A DNA stretch of 64,000 bases. Source: Mytilus galloprovincialis (Eukaryota > Mollusca > Bivalvia > Mytilida > Mytilidae). A program made the position numbers and the translations under genes. The stretch lies in assembly GCF_965363235.1 (NCBI RefSeq), contig NC_134843.1:4092001-4156000 (forward strand). The letters are read 5' to 3'. The notes beneath the pieces were generated by a model that worked only from the letters and a program-made list of their open reading frames with translations, had not been told where the DNA came from and did not search any database. Below, one piece after another: positions 43,355 through 58,000 of the stretch. Numbering within the stretch: position 1 is the first letter of the stretch; each line of letters opens with the position of its first letter.

Positions 43355-46300
43355 ATGATCATGAAAAGAAAGGGTGCTTTGATCGTCTCGATAGTTGCTA
43401 TTGTTTTAAGTGTGATATTTGCAGAATCATGGGTGCTTTCGCTAGAAAGCAAATTAAGAGGAAGAATTCTCAGAATTCAAGTTGTGATTATCATACAATG
43501 TGGCGTTGCGGTTATATCAATCTTTTTATGGAAAAATCTGTCTACTGTATTTCAGACCAAAGGTCATGATACATCGCCTCCTCGACTTTTTTGGAAATTC
43601 ATACTTATACTGTATACAATGTTTGCCCATGGAAGTTATTTATCGAACGTCTTTCTTGTAAGAACAGAACCATCAGTCCTAGCCATAGTCAGTTACCTGT
43701 GCTTAGGAGCACATGTTCAGATGTTTACCTTCTTGGTCATAGCTAAAGCAGTTGGCTTCATTATCAAACTTTGCAAAAAGAGACCATTGAAAAATAATAG
43801 TACAGCTATAATGGCAATGTTTTATGGTTTCTTAATGACAAGTTATGGCTATTATAGAATTTGTCAGCCACCAATGGTTAAAAATGTTACTATTCCAATT
43901 AAAAAGTTGCCACCTTCATTGAATGGCTTTACAATTACATTACTCAGTGATATTCATATAGGACCAACTGTTGGAAAGAAACAGCTTGAAGTTGCAGTTG
44001 ACATAACTAACAGTCTTCAGTCAGGTAATAATATTATTAGGTATACAGTTTATTACATTTTTAATGAGGTGTACAAAAGAAGTAAAAATCTAAACATTAT
44101 ACATGTTAATTGTATAATTATACATGTACAATGTACATGTATGTGCATGTATATTGAAGAAATCATCTTTTTGTAAATTACAATTGTCAGGTCTATTCTA
44201 CAAAAGTGTATACTACTGTTCATAAATGCTTAATAATTGTATGTAGCATAAACGTGTACTATGTACCTTGTCATTTTATTGACAGAGTCATATTGCAAAT
44301 TGGTTTACATGTATTATATTTTAAAATACAATATAAAAATAAAATCTCTTAAAAAGATTAAACCAGTATCTACATGTTTATCAATACCAGTATATGAAAA
44401 TAGTTTCATTTGTATTCACGTTTTTCAGATGTAGTTGTAATTGATGGGGATTTAGTTGATGGTGTTGTTTCAAAGTTAAAGGATGCAGTACAGCCACTGA
44501 GGGATATTAAGTCAAAATATGGAATATTTTATGTCACAGGTAATGTACATAAAAATTAGCCGTATGCATAACAATCATTTCAGTATGGATGATATGCATG
44601 ATTCACATAATTGATATGATGTGCAATGAAAAAACAATCGTAGTTTTTACCTGTAAGCTACATTTCGTATATAATTTTATTGTGACATCCAACACATTCT
44701 TATTAGATGCATTTGTAATTTTTTTCTTCCTAAAAAGGGATAGCAGAAATCCCCCAAAATACTGTAAAGTGAAAAATGTACAACTGAGCACACCAACCAC
44801 TAACAACCTACTCCTCTCAATGTCCTTTCATACAAAAGAAAACAACACCATAAAAATCGGAAATGACCAACATTTTATTATACATGTACATATGTGGTAA
44901 AAAGTCTGTGGTCTAGTGTTGAAATTGAATATCATTGATAAAGTCAATTTCTGTTACTTTTCTATTATTAATAAAACATTCAAATCATTCCAAACTCTAA
45001 TATGTTTCTACACTTCAAGCATTACACTGTTACAAGATGCAACATATTTGTAAGAAAATATATCATGATGGAAATAACAGAATGTAGTAAATAGATAAAT
45101 ACAACATACAACATACATGTACAAGTATTATATGTAAAATAGCAGATGCATGTACAAAATGATATAGAGCCTGAGCAAAATATATATCAAATAAGTTGTT
45201 TTATTTCTAGGTAATCATGAATATTATACTATGGATGTTGAAAATTGGATGGAGACATTAAAAGAATTAGGTGTTCATGTTTTACACAATGCTAATGCTA
45301 GAGTACCTGCTGACAAAGCAGATGACAATTCCTTATGTTTTGTGGGGACTGATGATATAGAAGCAGATAGGATTAGGTATTATAAATTAATTTATATGGG
45401 CAAGAAGATTAATTCCAAAGTGCTCCCATTGTTAGCATGCACATGTCCTATAAAGAATTTAGCCAGTGAAGAAAGCTAAAGCCTATGCAAAATAACTTTA
45501 GGAAAATCTGTAACTAACAACACTAAGAATTACATGGGAAGTCTATCTCTTAACTTATAGGTGATGGCATACAAGATCACCACATACTCAATCACATAAT
45601 TTGGTACTAAACAGAATCATGAATATGAGGAAAAAATACAAATTATAACACTGTGTTAACATTTAAAATATATTTTGTTGATGTTGGTTTTATAGGTGAA
45701 TTTCTAAATCTCCTGAAATATCCTTGGCTCTTAATTTTTACACATGTTTTTCTGCATTTGTCTTATAAGAGGGAATCATGCCAGTTGGCAGACCAAATAG
45801 CTGTACACAAGCTTTTATCTTCTTTGAAAACAAGAAACTAGTCAGCACAATATTGAAAAATAATAATTGAGATCTACAAATATTTTGATGACTGCATATA
45901 GAAGTGCAATGTCATTTTGAAAAGTTGTGCTGGGGATGGGATATTCGAAGAAAAAAAATGTCCTGATTTTTGTGGTAATTAATAATATAATTTTGACAAT
46001 AAAGACAAATTATTTAAATGGGGTTATACTGTATGAATAAAAATATATAATTTCTTTTTGAAAAATAAAAGTTGTTGTGAAAAAGATGGAAATAAAAATA
46101 AATAAATGGCATATTCTTGTCAGGTGAGCAAATCAGACTCAGTCTTTGGATCCTCTCAGTCTGGTTTTTAATCATTTTTGTATTGGAACTTTCTTTTCTG
46201 TTTTAAAATGTAAGGTGGCCGACTCATCAATGTATGCTCCTTGTATCAACATTATTAAATATAACAAATGATAAGCATTAGAACTATACAATCATCCACA

Positions 46301-47949
46301 CAACAACAAAAAGTTAGATTGAACAAACATAGTCAAGCCTTTTTTCCACTGTTGTGTGGTTTGTTATGGACTTTTTATAATACCATATTATAATGTTTGC
46401 ATTACAGGTATGATGGACATGGTATGAAACTAGATACTGCCATTAAAGGTTGTTCTACTGAACAAATCACCATTTTATTAGCACATCAGCCAAGTGCAGC
46501 AAAAATTGCATTGCAGTCAAATAATAAAATTGATTTAATTCTCTGTGGTAAGTACAATACCAATTTGACCTAAAAAAATAATAAGATAAATATATTTGGT
46601 ATGCTGTCAAACAGTTTTCACTTGACCTCAACCTCATTTCACAGATCAGTGAACAAGGTTAAGTTTTGATGGTCAAGTCCATATCTCAAATACTATAAGC
46701 AATAGGTCTAGTATATTCAGTGTATAGAAGGACTGTAAGGTGTGCATGTCCAACTGGCAGGTGTCATCTGACCTTGACCTCATTTTCATGGTTCAGTGGT
46801 TATAGTTAAGTTTTTGTGTTTTGGTCTGTTTTTCCTATACTGTATGCAATAAGTCTACTTTATTCGGTTTATGAGATGATTGTAAGGTGTACATGTCTAG
46901 CTGACAAGTGTCATCTGACCTTGACCTCATTTTCATGGTTCAGTGGACAAAATTAAGATTTTGATTTTTTGTCTTTTTTTTTCTAATACTATATACAATA
47001 GGTCAAAAATATTTGCTGTATGGAAATATTTTATGATCTATATGTCAGTCGCGCAGGTTTTATTTGACCTTGACCTCATTTTCACGATTCATTGCTCTGT
47101 TTACTTTTTGTGTTTTGGTCTGTTTTTATTAAACTATTAGTAATGGGTCAACTATATTTGTTGTATGGAAGAATTGTTAGCTGTACATGCCTGCCTGGCA
47201 TGGTTCATTTGACCTTGACCTCATTTTCATGGTTCATTGGTCAATGTTTAGTTTTCTTAGTTGATGTTAAGTTTATGTGTTCACGGTTGTGATAAATCTT
47301 TATATTTATGACTATCAATATAATATCAATGATTAGTAAAGAAGGCGAGACATTTCAGTGTGTGCATACTTGTTTAATTTTAGTTTCTTGTGTATAATTT
47401 GGAGTTTAGTATGACGTCCATTATCACTGAACTAGTAAACAAATTTGTTTAGGGACCAGCTGAAGGAGGCCTCTGAGTGCGTGAGTTTCTCGCTGCATTG
47501 AAGAACCATTGGTGGCCTTTGGCTGTTATCTGCTCTATGGTCGGGTTGTTGTCTCTTTGACACATTCCCCATTTCCATTCTCAATTTTATTGAATCTAAG
47601 AGTGTTTATTGTATTGTATATTACTAACACACTCATTTATCATTATCATTCAAAACAAGACAACTTAAATTTATAAATGTTTTTTTTTCATTCATTTTAT
47701 TGTAAAAAGATTTCTGTTTTACTTTTTTAAATGACACAGATTATTTTTTTCTCTATTTCAGGACATACACATGGCGGTCAAATGTTTCCCATAATAATAG
47801 GTGCCTATTTCATAAATCCTTTTTATGCTGGATTGTATCAGCATGGAGACTCATTTATTTATGTAACCATGGGGACTTATTACTGGGGATTCCCCATGAG
47901 AATTGGCACACAACATGAAATTACAAAAATAACATTAGTGTCAGTATGA
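43355..47949 (+). CDS. TMPPE: TMPPE-type membrane metallophosphoesterase, paralog A
   Basis: Exons: 43355-44024, 44429-44539, 45211-45376, 46408-46547, 47762-47949; GT-AG introns; 1,275 nt, 424 aa. About five membrane segments occupy residues 8-24, 41-58, 80-100, 107-134 and 150-168. The metallophosphoesterase domain follows with every signature: LSDIH (Asp199, His201), GDLVD (Asp231, Asp234), GNHE (262-264), AHQP (His342) and GHTHGGQ (His364, His366). Two metal ions and a phosphoester substrate are expected; the substrate is unknown. The length is close to vertebrate TMPPE. The tandem copy at 55052 has identical exon sizes. Introns 3 and 4 hold repeats. Confidence 0.92.
46590..47372 (+). repeat. 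Hairpin-headed repeat, truncated copy in intron 4
   Basis: Lacks the hairpin head; shows four or five monomers with TGACCTTGACCTCATTTTCA and ends GAAGGCGAGACATTTCAGTG. Follows exon 4 of TMPPE paralog A directly. The small frames in it have no protein support. Confidence 0.7.
47400..47595 (+). repeat. Dispersed repeat, 'GGTCGGGTTGTTGTCTC' family
   Basis: AGGGACCAGCTGAAGGAGGC, GAGTTTCTCGCTGCATTGAAG, then GGTCGGGTTGTTGTCTC and CCCCATTTCCATTCTCAA. I recall this as abundant in mussel DNA. It lies in intron 4, next to the previous repeat. Confidence 0.6.
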
Positions 47950-48195
47950 TTTAAATGATTTTATAGTCTTAATGTACTGAAAAAACATTATTGTTGTTGT
48001 ATTGTTATCAGTATTGTATAAATTACTTAGTTAATTAATAAGGAAAATTAAGTTCTAATCATCATGACTGAATGCATTTTTCTTTACTGATTTATTTAAA
48101 TGAACAGTACCAAAATGTATAACGAGAATAATTTACTGTGATTTTTGCCAATTGCAATCAACCATAAAATCCATGTTTGGCAAATTTGTTGTATT

Positions 48196-48600
48196 TTTAT
48201 GCCCCACCTACGATAGTAGAGGGGCATTATGTTTTCTGGTCTATGCCTCTGTTTGTCCGTTTGTTTGTCCATGCATCCGTTTGTCCCGCTTCAGGTTAAA
48301 GATTTGGTCAAGGTAGTTTTTGATGTAGTTGAAGTCCAATCAACTTGAAACTTAGTACACATGTTCAACATGATATGATCTTTCTAATTTTAATGCCAAA
48401 TTAAAGTTTTGACCTCAATTTCACGGTCCACTGAACACAGAAAAAGATAGTGCGAAGCTCTGGTTAAAGTTTTACCTAAAGTTTTTGGTCAAGGTAGTTT
48501 TTGATGAAGTTGAAGTCCAATCAACTTGAAACTTAGTACACATGTTCCCTATGATATGATCTTTCTAATTTTAATGCCAAATTAAAGTATTTCACTGGTC
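48196..48600 (+). repeat. 'TATGCCCC' repeat with internal duplication
   Basis: Starts with a short hairpin (TATGCCCC...GGGGCATTA). The block GGTCAAGGTAGTTTTTGATG through CTTAGTACACATGTTC and TGATATGATCTTTCTAATTT occurs twice about 175 bp apart. Located downstream of TMPPE paralog A. Family assignment is from memory. Confidence 0.65.
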
Positions 48601-49164
48601 TATTTTTGAAATTTTCATATTTTTGGTTTGTTAATACTTTTGTATGTTTTTCTATTTCATATTCATAGTTATTTCCCTATAAGACATAGTAAATATTGAT
48701 TTTCACAATATTATACAAAATGTTAGAAATGCAACTCTCAAATCTATACTAACTGATAGCAATCATATTTTTTTTTTACATTCTTAAGTTATTTGTGATT
48801 AAAAGCTTTAATTTGTTCAAAGATGGTGGTTAATGAAAGTTGTTATGTTATGCAAAGCTGCATATTTTTTGTAATCCTAAAATCTTGTTTTAGCTAGAGC
48901 TTTCTTAAAAAAGAACCATAGCTAAAAGTTTAGAAAACCAAAGAAACTTTGTTCACTATGAGTCATAATTAACATGAGCAGAAATCTGAATAATATTGAT
49001 TTTAAAAAAGGGCTTAAAGATTTATAGAACTAAAGAACAGATTTGCCTTATGCTATTGTATCATTGGCTAAGATTTTTATTTTAAAATATAAAACAATGC
49101 ATGAACTTTTAATAACATGTACCTTGTAAAAAGGTTAAATGAAAATAAATAAAGAACTCTATAA

Positions 49165-49535
49165 GGAAAATTGAAAACAGAAAGTCCCTTATCAAATGGC
49201 AAAATTAAAAGCTCAAGCACATCAAACAAATGGATGACAACAAGTCAGTACCAACTCACATTTATTACTCAAGTTATTTCACTTGACTGGGCGGAGTCTA
49301 GCCAGTTCGCTCATAATAAACCAGTCCATCTTAACATAGGTGTTTTAGGATAAACTCATCAATAAAGTGTGCAATCATTGTTTTGTAAATTCATTTGATG
49401 ACACTGATAGGTGATTAAAAATCAGTAATAATTATAACGGCAATCATCCTTATCACACACATCTTCAAATAGACTGTCCTTATGCAAATTAAAACATAAA
49501 CTCCGCCCGATCAGTTGAAATAACATTGGTAATAA
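49165..49535. mobile_element. Dispersed repeat plus inverted-repeat element (49262-49535)
   Basis: 49165-49250 is a 'GGAAAATTC' family block. Next, TTATTACTCAAGTTATTTCA and TGGGCGGAGT on the left face ACTCCGCCC and TGAAATAACATTGGTAATAA on the right, 270 bp overall. 49540-52140 is AT-rich intergenic DNA with no gene I can support. Confidence 0.6.
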
Positions 49536-52149
49536 CTTGGTTGAGAAAACTAAAAAGAAAACTCCCCATGGGCAATAGGCAAAACTAATTAATGCCATTA
49601 CAAAAATTTCATAAAGAAAAATAACTGCTTAAATTATGAATGCATATTTAATTACTGGGAACCTGATACTGTTTTTTCTGCATAGAAAGAAAGATCACAA
49701 TAATTTCAAAATTTACAGTTTGTTTAATGCCAAATTTCACATGTAACTGCAGGGTCATCATGTTGTTTATTTCATCTTCTGTGTTCAAGGAATAAAATGT
49801 TTATGATGGAGCAATACTCATCTTTAAACTTTGTTTATATCTTGTTTGTATATGACTGTTTTATATATGTATGTGTTCAAAAAAATTAATTTAATAGTAT
49901 TATTTAATCTTCTTTTTGTTGTTATGTAAATGATTTTGCTTACTTTTTATAGAACATTGTTACTATATATTCTTTTTATACATGTTAACAATTTATTTAA
50001 TTTTATACCTGATAAAGTATGCTAAATTTACATAAATAGAGAAAAATCTAGTTCTATACTAGGTATTCTGACTTTTGTATCAGATAATGATATCGGATTT
50101 ATATGTATATGTATCATGTTCCAAACAATAAAAACAAAATGGTGTAAATGACATTTAATGTAACACACAGTGGTTAAACTTTTCATAAACAAATTTTAGA
50201 CAAATATAGTAATGAAACTATTGATCCAGTAAACAAATGTTTGTAGACTCAATTTGGAACCATTTATGTTAATGCCACAGATAAAAAAGAAAACTATATT
50301 TATGTTCAAATACAGAAATATTTTTAGTTTAAACTTGATGGCTGAAAAAAAACCATATACAAGTTGATAGATGAACCTCAGGTTTTGGAAATTATTAGGG
50401 ATTTAGTCTTTTTTGACAATTCCAGTTATCCCTGTTTATGTTTTATTTTTTTCATTGATAAACTTATTGATCTCATGGTGTGTTTATTATGTTATATTGG
50501 TCTAGCTAGTAAAAAATCAGGTGAAAAATATTTCCTTTCAAGTTTAACTCCTCAATAATTGTCATTCTCTCATAAAAGTACAATTGTTTATATTATTATA
50601 AGCAAATGTTTTAATAAAAAGTAGATTTTGGTATCATAAGAATTATCATAAAATATAAATTTTTTTTCTTAAAATATAACAAAAGGAGAAAACATCAGGT
50701 AATAAGAGTTCTGTGTATAGTATTATTATATTATTATTCATTATACCAAACTAGACTACACTCTTTACGCTTGACCAGGGAATTTTAAGACTAACCAGTA
50801 AGGTTTTCGAATTTCAGACTGATCACTTTTAATCACAGAAAAGTCCATTTTCTATTCTGTACCCATCCTTAATGTCACTGTGGTAGGATGCTTTGAACTA
50901 TTAAAAAATAAAAAATAAAAAAGGGTTTCTAGTCGTTGTAAACAGATAAAATAGTTACCTTAGTGTGAACCAATGCATATGAATAATGATGGAAGGGAAA
51001 TAGAGACTTCTCATACAGAAGGATTACTTAGTTTTTGAGAGGAAAAAATTGATTAAATTTAAATTATACACACATACAATCAGTATGTTTTTTCTTAATT
51101 TTAGGGCATTTTTATTGTTATAGTTTATTTGATTTTGCCTTGATTATAGTAATTAAGTCATGTTTTGATTTTTATTTATTTACTAAAATTTTTAATGAAA
51201 GCATATAATTTTTTTTAACTTTTTCATTGAATATTGTGAAATAAATTATTGCCAGTAAGAAGTTGTTTTATGTTTCAATAATATGTAAGTTGACAGTGAG
51301 TCAAACTTATAGAAAAAAAATCACATATCTCAGTGCCAGTTTTAATGGAATATGCATTATACAATATATAGCTAAACCAATAAGAAGGACACTCAAAACC
51401 ATTACAATAGTCTTAGAATGGCTAAATCATTTGTTTAGAAAATATATCGTTTTTGTGCTGGATGTCCATAGCAAAAGATTTCCAAAAAGGATGTACAGTT
51501 TGTTAAATTTTGATGCTTTTATAAATAATGGCATTCAATCCTGGTATCTATGATGAGTTTATTATACTATTGAATGAATCACTATGTTTAATTTGCTGTT
51601 CAAGACACACTAGGATTCATCAACTTTTGAAAATTTACCAATTGATTAAAATAAAAGGAGTGAGCGTTCCAAGACAAAATTACAAGTTTGATTAAACCAG
51701 TATAACTTTGAATGATTATAAGTTTATAAAACAATTATTGCCGAAGGAAATAAACTATAATGACATTGTTCTCGAAGACGAACTGGCAATGCCTCGAGAA
51801 AAATTTAAAAACAATCGAAAGACAAACAGTATACAAAACACAACATAGAAAACCAAAGACTGAGCAACAAGTACCCCTTCAAAATCCTGGGGTTGCTGCT
51901 CATGAGGCACCTGTCAGGTTGCTTATGTTAGATCAGACCTGCTGATTATTCCTAATTGGTATGTTACATTCGAAGAAAAAGATGACGGGATTGTGTTAAC
52001 AGCTATCCTGTTCAGTGAAAACAGATATTTAAAAATGGTCAAATAACTGGTGGTGTCCTCAATAAATTGTTGGAAGGGATAAATATAGAATAATGAAATT
52101 TGCATATTTAAATCGAATTGTTTTCAACCAATGCAAACCCAGCATTTTT

Positions 52150-52805
52150 GTCAAGCCTTCGACTTTTGTTGATCCTCATGCCCGTCAGACAGTTTTCACT
52201 TGACCTTGACCTCGACCTCATTTCATGGATCAGTGAACAAGGTTAAGTTTTGGTGGTCAAGTCCATATCTCAGATACTATAAGCAATAGGTCTAGTATAT
52301 TCGGTGTATGGAAGGAATGTAAGGTGTACATGTCCAACTGGCAGGTGTCATCTGACCTTGAACTCATTTTCATGGTTCAGTGGTTATATTTAAGTTTTGT
52401 GTTTTGGTCTGTTTTTCATTTACTGTATGCAATAGATCTACTATATTTGGTGTATGGAAGGACTGTAAGGAGTATATGTCCAACTGGTAGGTGCCATCTG
52501 ACCTTGGCCTCATTTTCATGGTTCAGTGGTCAAAGTTAAGTTTTTGAGTTTTGGTCTTTTTTTCTAATACTATATGCAATAGGTCAACTATCTTTGTTGT
52601 ATGGAAGAATTGTAAGCTGTACATTGCTGTCTGGCATGGTTCATCTGACCTTCACCTCATTTTTATGTTTTATTGGTCAAAGTCTATTTTTCTTGGTTAA
52701 TGTTAAGTTTCTGTGACAGTTGTAATAAAGCTTTATATTTAGAACTATCAACACAATATCAATGATTAGTAAAGAAGGCGAGACATTTCAGCGTGTGCAC
52801 TCTTG
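52150..52805 (+). repeat. Hairpin-headed repeat, third copy
   Basis: Starts with a degenerate head (GTCAAGCCTTCGACTTTTG) and has monomers with CATCTGACCTTGAACTCATT and ACTATATTTGGTGTATGGA, ending GAAGGCGAGACATTTCAGCG. It lacks the (CGG)n and early segment of the copy at 41280. Confidence 0.7.
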
Positions 52806-53329
52806 TTCCGATTTTGAAATAATGATTTCCTTGTTAAAAAAAATCAGACAATAATCACTAATTTGTTTTCAGTGTTCTGCGTTATAAGTAATGTTACACT
52901 GAAAACAAATAACTAACATAGAAAAATGGGTATAAAAATTACTTTAAAACAAGGATTTACTTCAATTGCCCTAGAAGGATACTGGTTTAAAAAAAAATCT
53001 GCAAAACATCATATTAAAACATTTTAAAAAATTAAGAGGAAAGCGTCAGTTTAGCCATATTTTAATTTACGGGTCTGACTGAATTGCGACAAGAACCGTC
53101 GAGAAGCTAACACAAGTGTTTGTTAGCAAGGGTGGCGAAACATGCATCGCAGAAGACCTTATCAATGTAGCAGGCATTGCGGTTATACATATTTTGTGCA
53201 TGTTATAGTTCTGGAACCAAGAAATCAACATTAAAAAGCTGAATTTGTTGTTTGAGCACAACTATGATAGCAGTGTAATGTGTGATCGAAGGCGCCAATT
53301 CGTATGGAGGACATACTGTTCCCTCAGGT

Positions 53330-54440
53330 TTTGTGTGTTGCCCCGATTTGAATCTTCTTTATCGATTAATTAAGGTAGACTTACATAACTACCGACTTGT
53401 CAATCAACTCATCATAGATACCAGGATTGAAATTTTATATTTACGCAAGACGAGCGTTTTGTCTACAAAAGACTCATCAGTGACGCTCGAATAAAAAAAT
53501 GTAAAAAAAGGCAAAATAAAGTCCGGAGTTGAAGAGCATTGAGAACTGAAAATTCCTAAAAGTTTTGCCAATTAAGCTAAAGTAATCTATTCCAGAGGTA
53601 GAAAATCCTTAGTATTTCAAATATCTAAAGTCAATTTCTTTTGTATGATCAGTTTCAGAGTTACAGTCATGAAAATATAGACTGTGTAGGTTATCTGATA
53701 TTGTTATTAGATTACAAGTAGATGTTCCCCGTCTATATAAAAATTATGCAAATTTACGTTTTTTAAAAGCTCACTTGTAGGATAATCTTTTTACAGCATT
53801 ACATCAATAGATGTCTTGGTACCCCGAGGGTATCACCAGCCCAGAAGTCAGCACTTCCGTGTTGACATAGATATCAATTATATGGTCATTTTCCTAAATT
53901 TACTGTTACAAAACTTTCAATTTTTCTTATCCCAGGAATAGATTACCTCAACCATATTTGGCACAACTTTTTTATAATTTTGGGTCCTCAACGCTCTTCA
54001 ACTTTGTACTTGTTTGGCTTTATAACTTTTTTAACTAAGCATCACTGATGAGTCTTATGTAGACGAAAAAAGTAAAATCACAAAAATACTGAGCTCAGAG
54101 GAAAATCCAATCGGAAAGTCCATAATCACATTGCAAAATTAAATGACAAAAATTAAACGCGCGTCTGGCGTACTAAATTATAATCCTGGTACCTTTGATA
54201 ACTATTGGTACAGTATTTAGTTAGTTAACTCTACTATCCGCTAAAAAAATAAATAACAGATTACCGAACTCAAAGGAAAATTCAAAACGGAAAATTTTTA
54301 ATCAAATGGCAAAATCAAAAGCTCAAACGCAACTGTCATATTCTTGACTTGGCACAGGCATTTTCTGATGCATACAAAAAATGATTAAACCTTGTTTTAA
54401 AGCTAACTAAACTTTTAACTTGTATGGGAGTCGCAGACAA
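53330..54440. repeat. Cluster of dispersed repeat fragments
   Basis: Contains ATCATAGATACCAGGATTG (53408), AGACTCATCAGTGACGCTCG (53470), GAGGGTATCACCAGCCCAG (53826), CACTGATGAGTCTTATGTAG (54044), two 'GGAAAATTCAAAACGG' blocks (54065-54130, 54265-54340) and a GCACAGGCATTTTCTGATGC block. It lies upstream of TMPPE paralog B. 54450-55050 shows nothing more. Confidence 0.55.
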
Positions 54441-55051
54441 TTCCATTATATTGACAACAATGCATGAACAAAACAAACAAACATAATAGGTGAAAATGCC
54501 CAAAAAAGGCGTACAGCTGTCAATACTTCACTTTTAAGGAGAGGAATTTGTATAAGTTTCTTGTCACTTTTTTTCAATCCATGTACGTATAATATATCTT
54601 ATTATTTGTTTCTAAAACACTACACTTGAAATTAATTGACATACAAAAAGAAGCATTTATTCTTACCATTAAATTTAGATTTAATGTTGGTAAATCAAAA
54701 GACACAACCTTAATATGTATAACAAATCTATATTTATTTAATGTCGAAGGAGGTACTAGTAGTTACTTTATTGATGTTTTTTTTTCAAAATGTGTATGAG
54801 TACTACACTATTCTCAATATAAAAACATATAACACTAAATATTCATCAACTTGTTTACTGATAGATATTTCTTTTCTGCTAATATATTTCTTAAATATTA
54901 GTTAAAGTTCTTAAAGTATACCACAAATTAATTGTCTAAAATATTTAAAATGGAGCAGGTACGGAACGGTTATCATATCTGTGACGGGAATTGATATTAA
55001 GACTATAATTTTCTTAAGGTCGCAACCGATGTATTACATAAACAACCCGGT

Positions 55052-58000
55052 ATGATTTCGAAAAGAAAAGTTCCTTTGGTTATCACAGTAGTTGTTATTG
55101 TCTTAAGCATAGTATTAGCCGAGTCATGGGTGCTTTCTCTCGAAACCAAACTAAAAGGAATAATTCTAAAGATTCAATTTATTATGTTCTTAGAGTGTGT
55201 CCTTACACTTATGTCGATCTTTGTATGGAAAAACCTGTCGTCTGCATGTCAGGACAAATGTCAGCAAGCTTCAACTCTTCGACTTATGTGGAAATTAATA
55301 CTAATACTTTATATGATGTTGGCACATGGAAGTTATACATCAAACTTTTTACTAAACAGAACAGAACCAACATTCCTAGGCACAATTAGTTACTTGTGTT
55401 TAGGAGCACATGTGCAGATGTGTACATTCTTAGTTATAGCTAAAGCAGTGAACTTCGTAATTAGACTTTGGAAAAAGAGACCACTAAAAGATGACCATAC
55501 AGCAATATTGGCAATTGTGTATGTTTTGTCCATCACAAGTTACGGGTATTATAAAGTTTGTGAACCACCAATCGTTAAAAATGTTACTATTCCTTTAAAG
55601 AATTTACCTCACTCGCTGGATGGCTTTACAATTACATTACTCAGTGATATTCATATAGGACCTACAGTTGGAAAGAAACAGCTAGAAGTTGCAGTTGACA
55701 TAACAAACAATCTTCAGTCAGGTATTATAAGAAAAAGTCTCAGCAATGAAGGTTTTCTTAAAATCATCATATGCATACATTTGAGAGATCAGAAGGGTTG
55801 TGTTTTAATGCAGAACTTAATTAAATAGCTCATACAGCAGATATCGAAAAGTTAACAAATTCCTTGATGCATGGTTTATTTCGGTCAAATAAAACAATAT
55901 TGGCCATCGGTAACAGATTTTAATTCTCCACCCAAATATATAATTATTTTCTAATATTATCATTATTTTGAATATCGTATGGATACCTTATAATTATAGA
56001 CAAGTTTATACAATTATACGTCTATCCTAGAAGATACACAATTTTTTTTATCATTACCATTAGATATATTTCATATATTAGTGCTTCAATATAAGTCATC
56101 ATTAAAACTTGAAATTCTCTGTATTAAAACTGCAAAAGATCACAGGAATACATATCATACGGATATCTCGCTTCATGAGAGAGAGAGATATTTAGCGCTA
56201 TAAACCAGGTTTAATCCATCATTTATCTACATTTGATAATGCCTGTACCAAGTCAGGAATATGACAGTTCTTGTCCATTCGTTTTTGATGTGTTTTGTCA
56301 TTAATTTGATTTTGCCATGTGATTATGGACTTTCCGATTTGATTTTCCTCTGAGTTCAGTATTTTTGTGATTTTACTTTTTTCATTATGTTAGCTTCGAA
56401 TTGTTGTAATGAATGATGGACACACATATCACAATAGGGACCAGGGACCAAGTAATAAAACATATTGTAGTTCTATGCATCAAAGGAGATGAATGCTATA
56501 TGTCAGTTTGGCAGTTACCAAATCATATAAAATAAAGGACGTGCATCTAGAAGCGAACGTATTGTCATAAACATTACACACGAGTCTAAACAAAATAACA
56601 ATCCTTTAAATTGGCCGAGTCTAACAAGAATAGGATACCTTCAACCATTGCGCTATTCCCTTTACGCAAAAGTCAATTAATATAAGTAGACAGATAATGA
56701 CAGAATTCATGACTGAGAATTGGTGTAGAAATATCATGCAAATTTGCATCACATTTAACTACATATCTAAAGCCCCGGTCACAACAGATCGTTTTTTTGT
56801 CGTGGAAATAAACTCATCATAGATACCAGGACTAAATTTTGTATATACGCCAGACGCGCATTTCGTCTACAAAAGACTCATCAGTGACGCTCGAATCCAA
56901 AAAAGTTAAAAAGACCAAATAAAGGAAGATAAAGTTGTCGTGGCACTGTCGTGCAAAATGTCAAAAAAATATTTCTAGTGGTCACATCAGCCACGATGAT
57001 TCCACGATGGGTACACGACAGAAAAAAAATTGTCATTGTACTGTCGTGGGTTTGTCGTACGACCATCGTGAGTTGTTTGGGGTTATCATATGTTTTTAAG
57101 GTTTTCATGTCCTGGGGTGCACGTGTTACTGTCGTGCCACTGTGGTACGACTGTGGCACAACATTCGTGGGTTAGTCGTGCATTTGACTCGGAACTACTA
57201 GTATATAAGGCAACAACCACTTGATTTTATTTTAAGCTTTACATATAGTGGCAGCTTAGGGTGAAACAAACCTCTTTTTTTTTCTCAGGGTCAAAAACAT
57301 ATTATTTTTTTCTCCAAAAACTGGAAACAAACTTTTTTCCCAAAGAAATAAATAGCACCCCCTCCCCCCCACCACCCCTCCAGAATATCAAATGTTAGCT
57401 GCCTATAGAACGTCCGATTTATTGGGTTAGTGATGTGAGAGGCGACTATCAGCTAAAGTTCTAAAAACATGCCCGCTTCAACCCTTGCATCAGTGTACTA
57501 TACTGCCCAAACATCAGACGCAGTTCGACCCATGGCCTAACTCATCAACTTCGGGCGTTTCGCTGTTTCCTATGCTGTTCACGGGCTCGAATTAACGCTA
57601 ACATGACCATATTTTGCTCTTGTAGGATTTCGGCAAGGCGCTAATTAATTAGCAGGACCAAGCATAATCGTTCTGATGGAATAACCACCCTCTTTAATAA
57701 CATTAACGGTACCAATTTTCCTGCACCAGATGCGCATTTCGACAATATATGTCTCTTCAGTGATGCTCGTGGCCAAAATATGTGAAATCCAAAGCTTATA
57801 TAAAAGATTAAGAGCTATAATCCAAAAGGTCCAAAAAGTATAGCCAAATCCGTGAAAGAAATCAGAGCTTTGCATGAGGGAGATACATTCCTTAATTTAT
57901 AATAATTTCTAACATTTTGTAACAGCAAATTTATTTTAATAGTATTTTCATGCCAGAACCGAAGTACTTGCTACTGGGCTGGTGATACCCTCGGGGACTA

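Noticed and set aside
51263-51553. 96-aa frame
   Set aside because: It ends in a dispersed repeat (AATCCTGGTATCTATGATGAG) and has no domain.
55126-55389. 87-aa frame inside TMPPE paralog B exon 1
   Set aside because: It is in another register of a well-supported coding exon.
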